Of a stretch of 64,000 nt of DNA, positions 12,018 through 24,346 are shown in pieces (positions within the stretch are counted from its first letter, which is position 1; every line of letters begins with the position of its first letter). Source of the stretch: Lycium barbarum. Lineage: Eukaryota; Streptophyta; Magnoliopsida; Solanales; Solanaceae. A program made the translations under genes and the position numbers. Location: positions 33,571,637 to 33,635,636 of the forward strand of contig NC_083339.1 of assembly GCF_019175385.1 (NCBI RefSeq), written 5' to 3'. The notes below the pieces were generated by a model. It saw nothing but the letters and a program-made list of their open reading frames with translations. It did no database searches and was not told the DNA's origin.

Positions 12018-15000
12018 TGTCACGACCCAACCCCGTGGGCCGCGACCAGTGCCCTAGCTGGGCACCTATACGTACCCGATACCCAAATTAGCATATTACC
12101 AGAATAATAATATAATAATATTAGTGGATGCTACAGAATTTATCAGAAAAAGCAGACTTGGCACACATAGGCCGATAAGGCCATCATAGAACAAAGTATC
12201 CCAAACATGTGTACAGAACCCACACAGATGTATGCACAGACCTCTACAGAACATATCATAATCATAAGACGGGACAGGGCCCCGTCATACCCTGAACAAA
12301 GTACATATCCAGATAGCAGTGACAGACTGTACCAAAAGATGGGCTCTGTAGAAGAGAGCGCCCCAAAATAGCAGAAATGGGATCCTAAACGTGCGGATCA
12401 GCAAACCTGTCGTCTCTACCTGCGCGGCATGAAAACGCATCCCCCGAAGAAAGGGGGTCAGTACGAAATATGTACTGAATATGTAAAGCGGAATCACAGA
12501 AGTCAAATCATAATGATTACAGAAAATGGGTACAAAATCCAGAGTGTCAAATGCATATTTCCAAATCAGACAGAATGTGTACAGAAACATATGTCATATC
12601 ATATCCGATCCCTGCCACGGGACTCGGCAGACAGAACGTGGTCACCTTCCCGACACTGGTGCCACAATACAGAGGAATCAGAAAAGGGGGCGTGGCCCCG
12701 TATCATAAAATGTCATATCAGAATGGCCATAACAGATCAGATCAGAATAGGCGGACATGGCACATCATACTCCACAGACCCATGTAAGCGTATACCTGCC
12801 CCCTCACATCGGGGCGCGGCGAACAATGCAGAGAATTACGCTTGACAACATATCCTGGCCCGGGCTTAGTGTGGGAAGCATTGGGACCTCCACGAATGGA
12901 GTAGTGAGAGACTAATGCAATTTAAAAATATCATAAATGTTTTCAAAGACTCGATGAAGCGTATCAAAGACAAACCAATCCAATGGAGTCGGACGGAATC
13001 ATAATAAATGTATTTCGGATATCATAATAAATTACAGAAGTTTAACTTTCCCGAAGTCATTCCGAGTGTCAAAATAATTTATAATATTTAGAATATTTAA
13101 AATAATATTCGTTAAGCGATTAGTAGGGTAATTAAAACATTTCTTTCAAAAATCGCTTAAAAAGGAAGCTTTAACACATTAGGGGCAAAACCGTAAATAG
13201 TGGGCCCGCCTCAGAACAAATAAGGCGGCAGGCTCAAATTGTGCCCTCTAAACATATAATATCATCTACGAAGGTTATACAGACATTCTATGACTTTCTG
13301 AGTAACTTAGAGCACAATTGCATAATTTCAAAAAAAAAAAAAGCGTATCAAAATGGTTCAATTCTACTGAAGGAAAAACTGAAATTTTGTCTTGCGGATT
13401 CCGAGGGCCAAGAGGTCCTTTGAGGCCCGGATCCGACCCTAATACACTAAGGGCATGCCAAGGGAAGAATTGGGTTTGCTTTACATACCTTTCACGCTCC
13501 TTAAGCCTTTCCAAACTCATTTCCCGTTTCGTCGAAAAACTGCAATTGGTCAAGTTTACCAATTGTAAGCTATGAATACCAAAGTTTCAACTTAATGCAT
13601 ATTTGGCTACCGAAATTTCGGCAGCACTTCCCCTATACATATAGCACCCCGAGAATTCAACTCGGCTAGAAATCATCAACAACAACCCAAACGACAACAT
13701 CAATATCAACAATGAACATTAAAAACATAAATATCCTTCAACTAGTCATTTTTCTCACAAGTTGACATAATCTTCAATTCAACCCAACTTTCAACTAAGA
13801 TCAATAATTTCACATTCAACAACAATCATGATCATCACCATATAGTTCTAGAAACATTTCATATCGTTTTCCTCAAGATATACACTCGATATACATAATA
13901 TACAACTTTCTGCCAAAGTCATAACTTATGCAAAACATCAAATCTTTGGCATACAACTTCATAACAAGTTTCCAACTTCCAAATTCATCAATGATCATCA
14001 CTATTAGCAACCAAACATCTTCATTTCCTTAATGTCGGAAAATCATACTAAAACGACATAAGTTTCTACATTCCAATTCAGTACAAACTTATATCATTCT
14101 AACTTCATTTACATTACAAACATCACAACAACACTTTAACACACTAAACAACTCAATTCCTTTCTATCCCAAACCATATACACCCTACGGCCATATGTCT
14201 ATTTTTTCCAATATCAACTAAATTCATCCAACTTTCAATTCCCATATGCATTTCATCACAATCACAACTAGAATATAACATAAATTCAACACATTGTGGC
14301 TATACAATTGTGCATACCCACGGCTACACACCTACAACACACACCCACTTTGCAAACTTCCATTTTTCCATACAATCAACACATTTCTATATACTACAAC
14401 ACAATCAAAACTTCATAACACAATAAAAAGGTAGAAATTCTTACCTTTTCTTCAAGTCTTCTTCACTTGGAGATGTGATCACTTTGGTGATTCTAATGCT
14501 CCCCACTCCAATCCAACTATACCAAGTTACAAAGGAACCTTAACTTAGTAGGAAAACCACAAAAGAAAAATTTTAGGAGCAAGATTTTTGGTGGTGAATT
14601 TTTGCACCTCAAACCCGAAATGGTCTTCTTTCTTTTGCTCTTGTTTTGCTCTTCTTTCTCTTCTAAGTCTCTTGAACCTTCTAAGGGATATTGATCCCTT
14701 TATAATTAATTAGCACATGGAAATACTCATTAAAGCCATGGGTTGGGCCTCACTTGGCCGGCCACCCCTTAAACATTGGGCCTAAATTTTTTTTTTTTTT
14801 TTTTTGGGCCAACTCGGTTGGTCCCGAGTTGGGCCTAGCCCACTGACCTTTCGACCTTAAAACGTTCATAACTCCTTGTACCGACGTCACCTGGGAACCC
14901 ACGACCTATGGATGGAAAGCTAATTCAATTATCTACAACTTCTATTTCAAGGTATTTTCGAAATTCCAAACTTATAATACAGTTTTTGCCCCCCCAAAGT

Positions 15001-15197
15001 CAGGTCACCCGAAAACGTTTTCTTAAAAATATTCGTTTGGAGGGTTTCCACTTTGATTTGGTCCAAGGGTACTTCATGAGTTGTGTTTAACTTTACATAT
15101 GTGATTCATATGACTTTTCAGATGTTCCAAAAAAAATCTCGGTGTGTGGGCCCCACCCCAGCAGATACTCCGAGGTTCAAAAATACGGGATATAACA
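12018..15197 (-). repeat. 5' LTR of element C
   Basis: Right LTR, which drives transcription of C. It is near-identical to the left copy over 3.18 kb, differing in a few substitutions and short homopolymer changes. It holds the palindrome CCGAAATTTCGG at 13610-13621, a donor-like AGGTATGTAAAGC at 13479-13492, the hairpin module at 12420-12478 and SL4 at 12268-12286. Frames near 12285-12845 and 13241-13575 repeat those of the left LTR and are not genes. Confidence 0.95.
12420..12478 (-). other. Three-hairpin LTR module, C 5' LTR copy
   Basis: Minus strand: SL1 TCAGTAC/GTACTGA, a perfect 7-bp stem (12458-12478); SL2 CCCCC/GGGGG (12441-12457); SL3 at 12420-12440. Confidence 0.75.
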
Positions 15198-15214
15198 TGT
15201 AGCAAGAGTAGCAT

Positions 15215-15233
15215 CAGTACAACACTCGTACTG
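15215..15233 (-). other. SL1 hairpin of element B
   Basis: Minus strand CAGTAC, seven-base loop, GTACTG. It was contiguous with the SL2 at 3619-3640 before C inserted. Confidence 0.65.
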
Positions 15234-17558
15234 GTAAGCATCATAGGCCGACCACGATTAGGAAATCATAATAGCAATAAAGAATAATAGATAAGCATGA
15301 TAGGCAAATATTTAGTCAAACCATAGTTTATAACGAGGAAGGGAAGTTACCCATAAAAATCCCCTCAACTCAACTTATACAGTCACTAGCTTAGTCCAAC
15401 ATGTGTAACAAACTAACCAAGCCAGAACCAATAGAAAGATAGGTTTCAATCATCATCTACAATTCCACTAACATCATCTGAGCCATCCAACTCTCAACCT
15501 CAAAGACAGAAGAGTTCACAACTAACCCCACTCACGCTTACGCGGCCTAGGATCCCATTCTCATCCACCATTTCCATTAAATCAACTATAAGTTCGAAGT
15601 ACAATCTCAAGAAACACTATCATGTCAAAAAAATACCAAAAGATCAACCATCAAGTCCAAATACAATACCATGTGTAAATACGAGATGAATGCAATGCAA
15701 ATGCAGTGATACACACATGCTTCGGGCAGAAATATCCCGTCGCCTCGACAGTCATGACCCATTGGGGACCGCTAAGTCCATATACCTGTTGTGGTGCACA
15801 TCCCGATCCCATAATCCATGTTGCCGAACATGCAACCGATCCAAGTAAGTGTTGCGGTATGTGTAACCCGATCCAAGCAAGTGTTGCGGCACGTATCCCG
15901 ATCCCAATATATGTATAAATGAGTGTATGCATGATAACAATGGCAACAAGAATATAAGAAATGAATCATGCCACGCATGGACATGTATCTCAATCACAAT
16001 CTCAATATCATAAACTTACTTTCCTTTCCAACAACCTCATCCATGATAAATATGCTCTATGAATCATTAGGCAAACACTAAGCATCAATTCTAGAATCAA
16101 ACACGTGGCACCAAGCTAATAAATTAGAATAAGGCAGCACTCAATAGAACACAATAAGGTTACAAGCCATAGTCAGCATAAATACCAACCTAAGGATTCA
16201 ATTCCAAACTCCATACCCGAAGGTTTACATGCTTTCTCGAACAATCACTAACTCTACATATGATTCGCTAACCGAAGTCTAACCAAAAAGGTAAACGAAA
16301 TCCAAACCATACACAGCCAACGGAGAGAACTCGACTTAGTCATACTAATACCAACACTCATAACTAGCAAGGTAACTAATAAGAATAATTTCGCAACATC
16401 ACACGTAACAATACCAACCTAGAATTATCCACCCCAACTTATTTTCCAGAGACCTAGGCATGCTTTCTCCATCACTTTCTACTGTACATATATGAGATAC
16501 TAATCGAAGTCTACTGAAGTAAGCCGTAACCAACCTCGAGGCCGAGCAAGTGCCACGAACATCCATTTGTCTTCATCTTCTCATTCTCGAACCATGAATC
16601 GCGACAAAGGGTCTAGGGAGGTCAACGAGTCCAAGTGAACATAAGTCAATTTATAGAAATTGCATACAAGGTTTCGGGTTTATAAGGGTAAAATTGAAAC
16701 TTATTCCCAACTAGTTTTCCCTAAGTTCTCATGGACCAATAATCCAGGTTTCATTGCTAACTTTACAAACAAGTCTTAAATAAAACTCTTTACCTTAAAA
16801 ATTCCCAATTGCAAGAAATCAAGTAGTAACCCATATGTAAAGTAGAGGAAAGATTAGCATTTGAGGTTGGTTTACTTAGCCTAGAATAAGAATCTGGGTG
16901 ATTAGTTTGAGAATAACATGATTTCGAGCCAAGAATTCCCTTTTTATCAACCATGGGTTTAACAAGTAGAAAGCCCCCATTTTTATTAAATCTAGTAGAT
17001 AATCTTGGTGAAAGAAGTAATAAATTGTAGAGAGGATGAAATAAATGCGGTCTAAATGGGTTACCTTTTCCAAGTATTCATGAGATTTTCTCCCAAAATG
17101 TCCCAATGGCAGCTGAGATGTAGGGTTTTAAGGAAAATAAGATCAAATCCCGAAATGGGATTTAAATACCAAGTCTGCTCTGCGATGTCTGCTGTAGCGA
17201 ACAGACCATCCACTGTAGCATACACGCTATGGCGAGAAAACATCCGCGATGGCGGACTTCTGTGAACAAAGCTCCTCCGTCATAGCAGAGGAGAGATCAG
17301 TAGGGGCGGAGTTCGCAAATTTTGCGATGGTCGCTGTAGCGAGTAGATCATCATTGGGGAGGACCCGCTGCAGCAGTCAAACCCTAGTTGTAGCGATGAT
17401 CTGGGCCCAATGGCCCCACGTAATTTTTAATTCCTTTCTAGCTTGACTGCGAATCAAATTAAACAAATAATTTTACCTGCCCGACTAACCGTACACTGAT
17501 TAACGATGCTTTTAGGACACGAATTTCATGGGCCTTTAGTAAAGGCCCGACCATTACA

Positions 17559-19600
17559 GATGAGTGCAAGGCGAGCTTTCAAAAGCTCAAGATGTTATTA
17601 AATATAGCTCCAATTTTGACTCTTCCCATGGAGGGAGAGGGCTTTATTGTGTATTGTGATGCTTCACGGATTGGCCTTGGTTGTGTTTTGATGCAGAAAT
17701 GGAAAGTGATAGCTTATGCTTCAAGGCACTTGAAGGCGCATGAGAATAAATACCCCACTCATGATTTGGAGTTAGCGACAGTAGTATTTTGCATTGAAGA
17801 TTTGGAGGCACAATCTATATGGTGTGCATTGTGAGGTATTTACTGATCATCAGAGTCTTCAACACATTTTCAATTAGAAGGATCTCAATTTGAGACAGCG
17901 GAGTTGGTTAGAGATGCTCAAGGACTATGATATGACTATTCTTTATCATCCGGGCAAGGCCAATGTAGTGGTGAATGCCTTGAGTCGCAAGGCGGTAAGT
18001 ATGTATAGCCTAGCATCGTTATAGGTAGGGGAGAGACCTTTGGGTATGCATGTTCTGTCTTTAGCTAATAGCATGGTTAGACTTGATCTTTTGGATCCTG
18101 GCAGGGTTCTAGCTTGTGTGGAGGCGCGGTCTTCTTTATTGGAGCAGATTAGATCCCAGCAGTATGATGATACAAAGTTGTGCAAAATTTGAAACAAGGT
18201 GTCGAAAGGAAAAGCAAGGGAAGCAATTCTTGATGATGAGGGGGTTTTGAGGATCAAAAGTCGTATATGCATTCCCAAGTGGGTGATTGACTAGATTAAT
18301 CATAGAGGAGGCTCATAAGTGAGATATTCTATTCATCCGGGAGCTACAAAGATGTATCGAGATCTGAGAAACATTATTGGTGGTGCAGTATTAAGAGGGA
18401 CATTGCGGGATTCGTGTCTCGGTGTTTGAATTGTTAAACAGTGAAGTATAGGCACCAAAAGCCGAGTGGAATTACTCAGAGGATGTCTATACTTGAGTGG
18501 AAATGGAAGTGTATTGCTAAGGATTTGATGGTAGGGTTACTCCGGCCTTTTGGGAAATTTGATACTATTTAGGTCATTTAGGACAGTTTGACAAAGTCGG
18601 CTCATTTTGTACCGATTGCGACTATTTACAATTTAGAGAAGTTCGCCAGAAGCTACATCCGAGACATAGTTCGTTTACATGGGTACCTATTTCTATCATT
18701 TCAGATCGAGGCACTTAGTTTACATCCCATTTATGGCATTCCATATTGAAGGAGTTAGGTACACGAGTAGTGCTTAGTACATCATTTCACCCTCAGACTG
18801 ATGGTCAATCCGAGCGTACTATACAGGTCTTTGAGGATATGTTACGGGCCTGTGTGATTGATTTTGGTGGGTTGGGATTAATTCTTGCCCTTGGCGGAGT
18901 TTTCTTACAACAACAGTTACCATTCAAGCATTGAGATAACACCATTCGAGGCATTATATCATAGGAGGTGTCATTCTCTGGTTGGTTGGTTTGATATAGG
19001 TGAGGCCTTAGGGTACAGACCTGTTATGGGATTTTCTGTACAAGTTCAAGTTGATTCAGGAGAGAATTCTCACAACTCAGAGTAGACAAAAAAGTTATAT
19101 GGATCAGAAGGTTCATGAGTTGGAGTTCATGGTGCGTGAGCGAGTTCTATTGAAGGTTTCACCAAGAAAGGGTGTGATTAGATTTGGGAAGAAGCGAAAG
19201 TTAAGCCCTTGGTACAGTGGTCCATTTGAGAATGTATAGCATATTGGTGAGGTAGCCCATGATTTGGCTTTGCCTCCTGGTTTGTTAGGTGTTCACCCCG
19301 TGTTTCATATTTCAATGCTCAACAAGTATCACTTTGATGGTTCTCATGTGATTCAGTGGGATTCGGTGTTGCTTGATTAGAACTTGACTTTTGAGGAGGA
19401 GCCAGTTGCTATTTTAGATAGACACATCCGGAAGTTGAGGACAAAGGAGATTGCTTCTACAAAGGTTAAATGGAGGCATCGTCTAATCGAGGAGGCTATT
19501 TTGAAGACTGAGTTGGACGTGCAGAGTAGATATCCCCAACCTTTTGGTAATTCAGTTATTTTCTTCCTCTTTCATGTTCGAGGACGAACATGTATTTAAG
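17559..19600 (+). pseudogene. Element A pol, RNase H and integrase part (broken)
   Basis: Continuation of element A's pol after excision of B. It begins with Glu-Cys-Lys of the RT/RNase H connector, then RNase H ([15 protein letters not shown] near 17652, THDLELA near 17758), the YHPGKANVV region near 17945, the integrase zinc region ([11 protein letters not shown] near 18325), the ISDRG motif near 18697, STSFHPQTDGQSERTIQ near 18778, the SPWYSGP segment near 19205 and the chromodomain-like tail VAILDRHIRKLRTKEI near 19405. The frame is broken repeatedly by shifts (17830, 18200-18700, 18870, 18990) and nonsense codons. It ends just before the polypurine tract and 3' LTR. Confidence 0.87.
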
Positions 19601-19610
19601 TGGTGGATAA
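19597..19610 (+). promoter_or_regulatory. Polypurine tract of element A
   Basis: AAGTGGTGGATAA abuts the LTR start TGTAACGATCC and lies after the pol remnant, as expected for the plus-strand primer. Confidence 0.7.
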
Positions 19611-21998
19611 TGTAACGATCCATTAGGTCGTTTTGGCTGTTTTGACTATTTCACCCCTATTGACCTATCCCCTAGCTTCTTTATGGTATGTTTAACTTGT
19701 GGGGATGGGTGGCGCAGTTCCCGAGGCCTTCAGATGAGATTTGGGTAAGAAAATGAGATTTTTGGAAATTTAGAAATGTTTGGTTGACCAAAGTTAATAT
19801 TAGGGGTAAATGTGTCTTTTTGAAAGTTTTACTGATTCCATTTGGTCCAGAACGTCAATTATGACTTGGTTGAGTAGTTGATTCGGTTCCTGAGAGATTC
19901 AGGGGTGTTTTGGTCTTTTGGTTGGAAATCTAGTTTTAAGGGATTTAGAGTTGACCATGGTTAACACCAAGTCAAGATGACCTCTTTTGGGAATTCTGAG
20001 GGTGCGAGTGAGTTTGTAGAGTGTTTTAGAACTCATTTGCATATGCGGTTCATGTCCCGAAGGCTCGGGATGAGTTTCGGGTGTCGGATCGAATTTTAAA
20101 CTTAAGTCGGATTTTCTGGTTTTCTGGTGTCTCTCATCTGCGAGACATGGCTCGCAACTGCGGAGCCGCACCTATGCAAGGCGGGCCATAGGTATGATGC
20201 TTAACTGAATGGCCTGGAGCCCTCATCTGTGAGAAGAGGGTTCGCAGGTGCGAGGCCGCATTTGCGTGCAATGGGCCGCACCAGCGATCTTAGGCGATGT
20301 AAGTGGACCTCGCATTTGAGAGGGTTGGACCGCAGATGCTATTTCGCAGGTGCGAGGATATGAGCGCATCTGGACAAATCACTGGACAGAAGCCTATTAA
20401 GTTTTCCATTTTGAGATTAGACTTTTCATTCACATATTTGGAGCTTTGGGACTTGGTTTAAGGAGATTTTTGAGAGATTTGCAAGATTCATCAAGTGGGT
20501 AAGTTTCTTATCTGGTTTTTAGCTTTATATCATTAATTAGTGAGGATTTCCATGTTAGAAATCATGAATTAAGGAGGGGATTGAGGGGTTTATGAACCCT
20601 AAGTTAGAATTTGGGAATTCTCGATTTAAGCATGAATTTGATGATGGATTTGTTTCATTTTTTGTTTGTAGACTCCTTAGATGTTGTGTAAACAATTTTT
20701 GGGTTGAATTTCTCATTTTGCCCCTTTTAATTCGAAATCCTATTTTATGTGACTTTTGGGGTTCGAAACTAAAGTATAGCATTATGGGTATCATTGGATT
20801 CGTATAACTTCCTCGAATAATAATTTGACCATATTGAAATTTATTTTGCAATGAAATTACGGTTTTGACCTAAGGTTTTGGAACGGGATTTTTGGGTGTA
20901 CTTTCTAGACCCGAACCTTTATATGGCAATATGGGTATCGATTAACTCGTATTTTTACGTATAATCGGTGTTTGAACATATTGGGATCATTCAGAAGCTC
21001 CATGAAAGAGCAAGGCTTTGGAGTGATCTTCGGACTCCTATTCAGGCATGTTGAGACTTTTGACCTTAATTAAAGCATCGTGGTTGGTTTAATTGGACTA
21101 ATAAGAGGGGATAATGGGGTAAGAAAAGGGGACCCCATACTTGTGAGGTGATGAGTACTTGTATCGGGTACCGGTGCCATGATATGGGTATTTGTGTAAT
21201 TTCAATTGTATAGTCCAGTCTGACTGCCATGCTTTGTGCATTAGCTGATAGCATAGATTGGTTGTCAGTGATTGGGACATGAGTTCCCTTATTTATTGCT
21301 TCCATGGTTACTACATGTCTTATATGTCATTGTATGTTCTCATCACTTCTAATCCTTGTTTAAAGGTGAAAAGAGCTAAAGATTAAGTCTTTATTACTTA
21401 GCTTGGTTTCTTATGTTGTGCATGCCATTTTCATACTTTATATAGTACCTCCCGTGCTTTTGAGGATACATTTGTGATGCCCGAGGGGAAATGGTTACGG
21501 ACGGGGTGAAGATGGTATTTTGAGCCAGACTATCTAGAGACACGTAATGTGAGCCAAAGGGCCAAGTATTGTGATTTGGAGCCTATGGGGCTGAGTACTG
21601 TAACAGGTGCCAAATGTGTCTTGGAACCTGAAGGGAAATTTCGGATTGGTATATGGACCTCGTGAGTCCTCCATGGGTCACGATTCATATTTTTTTTGAA
21701 CGTGTGTGTATCGGGTGATGGAAAAGGCCTTGCATTGCCTAACATTTGCATATCATGTAATTTTATTGATTCCTTATTGTATGACTTACTTAAATTGTTG
21801 GTTGGTTTGTCTTAAATGCTCTTTTGGGTTACTTGATGGACTTAAGGATTTAGAGGCTTTTACCTAGGCTTGTAACCTGAGATTATTGTGCTTATTATGA
21901 ATATTATTATTGTGGACTAATAGCGGTTAAGTGTGGAAGTGGTATTCGGAAGACCAACCCTCGTCTCCTTTTTCGTTAGGGTCGGTCGATGATGTTGT

Positions 21999-22053
21999 TG
22001 AGTACACGTTGTTTCCCGTACTCACATTACACTTGCTACACCCTTTTTGTGTG
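21999..22053 (+). other. Diverged hairpin module in the A LTR
   Basis: SL1 is TGAGTAC/GTACTCA, a perfect 7-bp stem in which the second pair is swapped relative to the TCAGTAC/GTACTGA of other families. SL2 is a weaker ACAC/GTGT stem (22038-22052). SL3 is not recognisable. Confidence 0.55.
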
Positions 22054-23668
22054 AAGATTTTGTGTCTGGTTTATTTGGATCTCGAGACTACGCAGTTGCT
22101 TGTTAAGGTGGTCATCCGAAGAGTTCGGGGTGAGCTACATGATGATCAGTAGCACTAGATTCTTCCTCTATCATTTACTTTGTCTTTTTCCTTTCTAGAC
22201 ATTATTTCGGGTTGTATCCCAGACTTGTATTTCTTTAGTCAGTTCTTGTACTAGTGACACTAGATTTTGGGAGTTGTATCACTTTCATTATGTTTTATGA
22301 CTATCGGCTTATTTAAGACTTTAAAATGACTTGTATGATTTCTTTTCCGCATTAAATTCTATATTAACTTGTTCTAACGGGTTGTGGATTGTAACACCTC
22401 ATACCTCCTAACTAAGTTACATTCATGATTAAGGACTTAGGAACCAAGATAGAAGTGTTGGGATTAGAAAATTTCCCTAGAACAATAATTGTACGTGTTA
22501 CGTCAATTGTACGAGTCGTACCTTGCATGGGGAAATCAGAAGTCACTGGATGTATGGGCTAGATGTACGGGACGTACTTTTGTCCCATACACTTTGTGCA
22601 AAAATCATAGGTTCTGGAAATTGCCACATAAGGTACGTGACCAATGTATCGGACGTACATTATTGTACGGGCCGTCTATTGTGCCCGTACTTTTCCCGCT
22701 TAAGTGAAAAGTATAAATTCAGGACTTCAGTTTTATTTCCCACTTTTCACATCCATCAAGCCCTAGAACAAAGTTCCTCTTCTCCCATCACTCCAAGACA
22801 TTAAGGTAAGCCTATTCCAAGCCTTTCAAGTGAATTCTAGATAATATCCATGATCTCTAAATAGAATTCAATGTCCCTAACCTAGGGTTTTCAAGAAAAC
22901 CCATCACAAGCATTCAAGACTAAGGCTTTTGGATTTCTTCTCAAGTTCAGACCATTATTACAAGTTTTTGAGCATTAACAGGTATGTAGGGTTTCTATCT
23001 ACATTTGGGAACATCACTGTCCTTCCCCACGCCACGTTTATCCATGAAAAAATGAAGTTTTATAAACCTAGGTTTCTATTATAAATTCATGATAACCCTA
23101 GGTTACAAGTATCATATTATACCATGTTTGTCTTATTATTATTCGTCATTGCATTCTTAATATTCCATTTTGGTTATTGAGAACCTATCCGTCATCCATG
23201 AAACCCCATACTTCACATTCCATGGGCTCTTAAAGGCAAGATATGAACTTTTATGTTATTTTCATGGACCTCTATAGGTTTCCATGCTTTCATACAAGTT
23301 ATATTATATATATCTATCTTCATGTTACAATACAATCACGAATCATGTTTACAGTCATGATTATATAATTCACTGGCTACTAAGTCAAATATATCCATGT
23401 ACATGTTTTGGGAGTTGCACAGATTACCGAGAAGGCTCAGATAGCCTGAAACTACGTAAGCCAGCGTAGGATAAGGATCGCTCCACCCAGTTAGGACGAT
23501 ACCTTCGTATTTACCCATTGCGGTTATTGAATCCATTCATGTTCATGTCTTGTACCCCGGCAAGGTAAGGATGACTTAGCTGGTTAGGCAAAGATCAAAC
23601 GCCACATTTTTACGTGTGGTTACATGTGGGTTATACTAAGGCTCTCTTATTTAAAATGTTTTAGTCAT

Positions 23669-23671
<3 letters not shown>

Positions 23672-23741
<70 letters not shown>
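23672..23741. repeat. AT dinucleotide microsatellite in E
   Basis: About 35 AT units, upstream of the hairpin module rather than near the LTR end. Confidence 0.97.
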
Positions 23742-23743
<2 letters not shown>

Positions 23744-23833
23744 TCAGTTCATGTTCAGCTTACATATACAGTTTCAGTTTTAGTTCCATTATTTTGTGTG
23801 CCATGCTTTACTTCATTCAGTTTCTATACATAC

Positions 23834-23890
23834 CAGTACAATACAAATGTACTGACGTCCCCTTTACTTTCCTTGGGGCCTGCATTTCAC
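23834..23890 (+). other. Three-hairpin LTR module, copy in E
   Basis: SL1 CAGTAC/GTACTG with a nine-base loop (23834-23854). SL2 CCCC/GGGG (23859-23862 with 23875-23878). SL3 is degenerate. Confidence 0.65.
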
Positions 23891-24346
23891 GATACAGATT
23901 TACAGGACGGCAGATCAGCTCGTTAGGACTTTGCACGTATCAACTATTAGTGAGCCCATCTCATTCGGGATTTTATCTCTTTATATTTATTTCAATTATG
24001 CCGTTAAGGTATGCCAGGGGCCTTGTCCCGGTAAACAGTTTAGTAGTCAGACTCATGTTAGAGGTTTCACAGACTAAATTAGTTCAGCTATGCCATGTCA
24101 GATATTTAGAGTCATATAGTCAGTCTTGGCTCAGCATTTATTATATATTTTCAGACTTATAATTATTTAATCTTATGTTTTACTCTCACCATGTTGATTC
24201 AGCAAGCCATGTGGTTCGCTCGGTCACATGTAGCAATGCACCGAGTGTTGTGTTACGCCCAGGCCATGGTTTGGGGCATGACATGGATGCCTTACCGACT
24301 TAGTGGGAGTTGGTACCTTCACGGCTTAGTAATTTAGGTCGTGACA

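Larger units (their letters stand above)
3641..15197 (-). mobile_element. Element C: full-length Ty3/gypsy retrotransposon, probably chromovirus-type
   Basis: Complete minus-strand element of 11,557 bp nested in B. The LTRs are 3183 bp (3641-6823) and 3180 bp (12018-15197), and they differ at only scattered positions, so insertion was recent. The TSD TGTAG is perfect (3636-3640 and 15198-15202). Primer site, polypurine tract, gag and pol are all present in canonical order. Domain order protease-RT-RNase H-integrase identifies Ty3/gypsy. The long LTRs and a chromodomain-like C-terminus fit the Tekay/Del lineage, an inference. It is probably not self-sufficient because gag is interrupted. Confidence 0.95.
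1095..17558 (-). mobile_element. Element B: solo LTR (about 2.7 kb after removing insertions C and D)
   Basis: Bounded by TG at 1095 and CA at 17558, with the perfect 5-bp TSD GATGA at 1090-1094 and 17559-17563. In its own sense (minus strand) it starts TGTAATGGTCGGGCC and ends GGTCGTTACA. Removing D (1273-3460) and C (3641-15197) leaves about 2.7 kb with no coding frame, primer site or polypurine tract, so it is a solo LTR left by LTR-LTR recombination. Its sense-strand 5' part (17180-17400) carries repeated CGCTATGGCG-like imperfect palindromes, and a hairpin module lies where C has inserted (see 15215-15233 and 3619-3640). Confidence 0.9.
22390..24283 (+). mobile_element. Element E: solo LTR nested in the 3' LTR of A
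   Basis: Starts TGTAACACCTC and ends GGGCATGACA, flanked by a perfect TSD TGGAT (22385-22389 and 24284-24288). Length 1894 bp. It carries GTACGGGACGTAC-type palindromes (22490-22690), a donor-like CAGGTATGTAGGG (22979-22991), an AT microsatellite and the hairpin module (23834-23890). No gene is present. Confidence 0.92.
1..24346 (+). mobile_element. Element A: degenerate Ty3/gypsy retrotransposon, host of nested insertions
   Basis: Outermost element of the left third. Its plus-strand pol is visible in two pieces, 334-1089 and 17559-19600, which become continuous (Gln-Trp-Ser-Asp then Glu-Cys-Lys) when B and one TSD copy are removed. A polypurine tract and a 3' LTR follow, beginning TGTAACGATCC at 19611 and ending GGTCGTGACA at 24346. 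The 5' LTR and gag lie left of the window. Many stops, frameshifts and an internal RT deletion show it is old and dead. Five T residues follow the LTR and may be the TSD, but the left copy is not visible. Confidence 0.85.
19611..24346 (+). repeat. 3' LTR of element A, split by E
   Basis: About 2.84 kb when E and one TSD are removed: 19611-22389 joined to 24289-24346. It starts TGTAACGATCC and ends GGTCGTGACA. Features in order: CGCAGGTGCGAGG-type palindromes (20140-20370), a splice-donor-like GGGTAAGT (20498-20504) and a diverged hairpin module (21999-22053). No gene is present. Confidence 0.85.

Noticed and set aside
24284..24346. Element E ending at GGTCGTGACA 24346
   Set aside because: No TSD fits that end. 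Ending at 24283 gives the perfect TSD TGGAT and leaves 24289-24346 as the true end of A's LTR.
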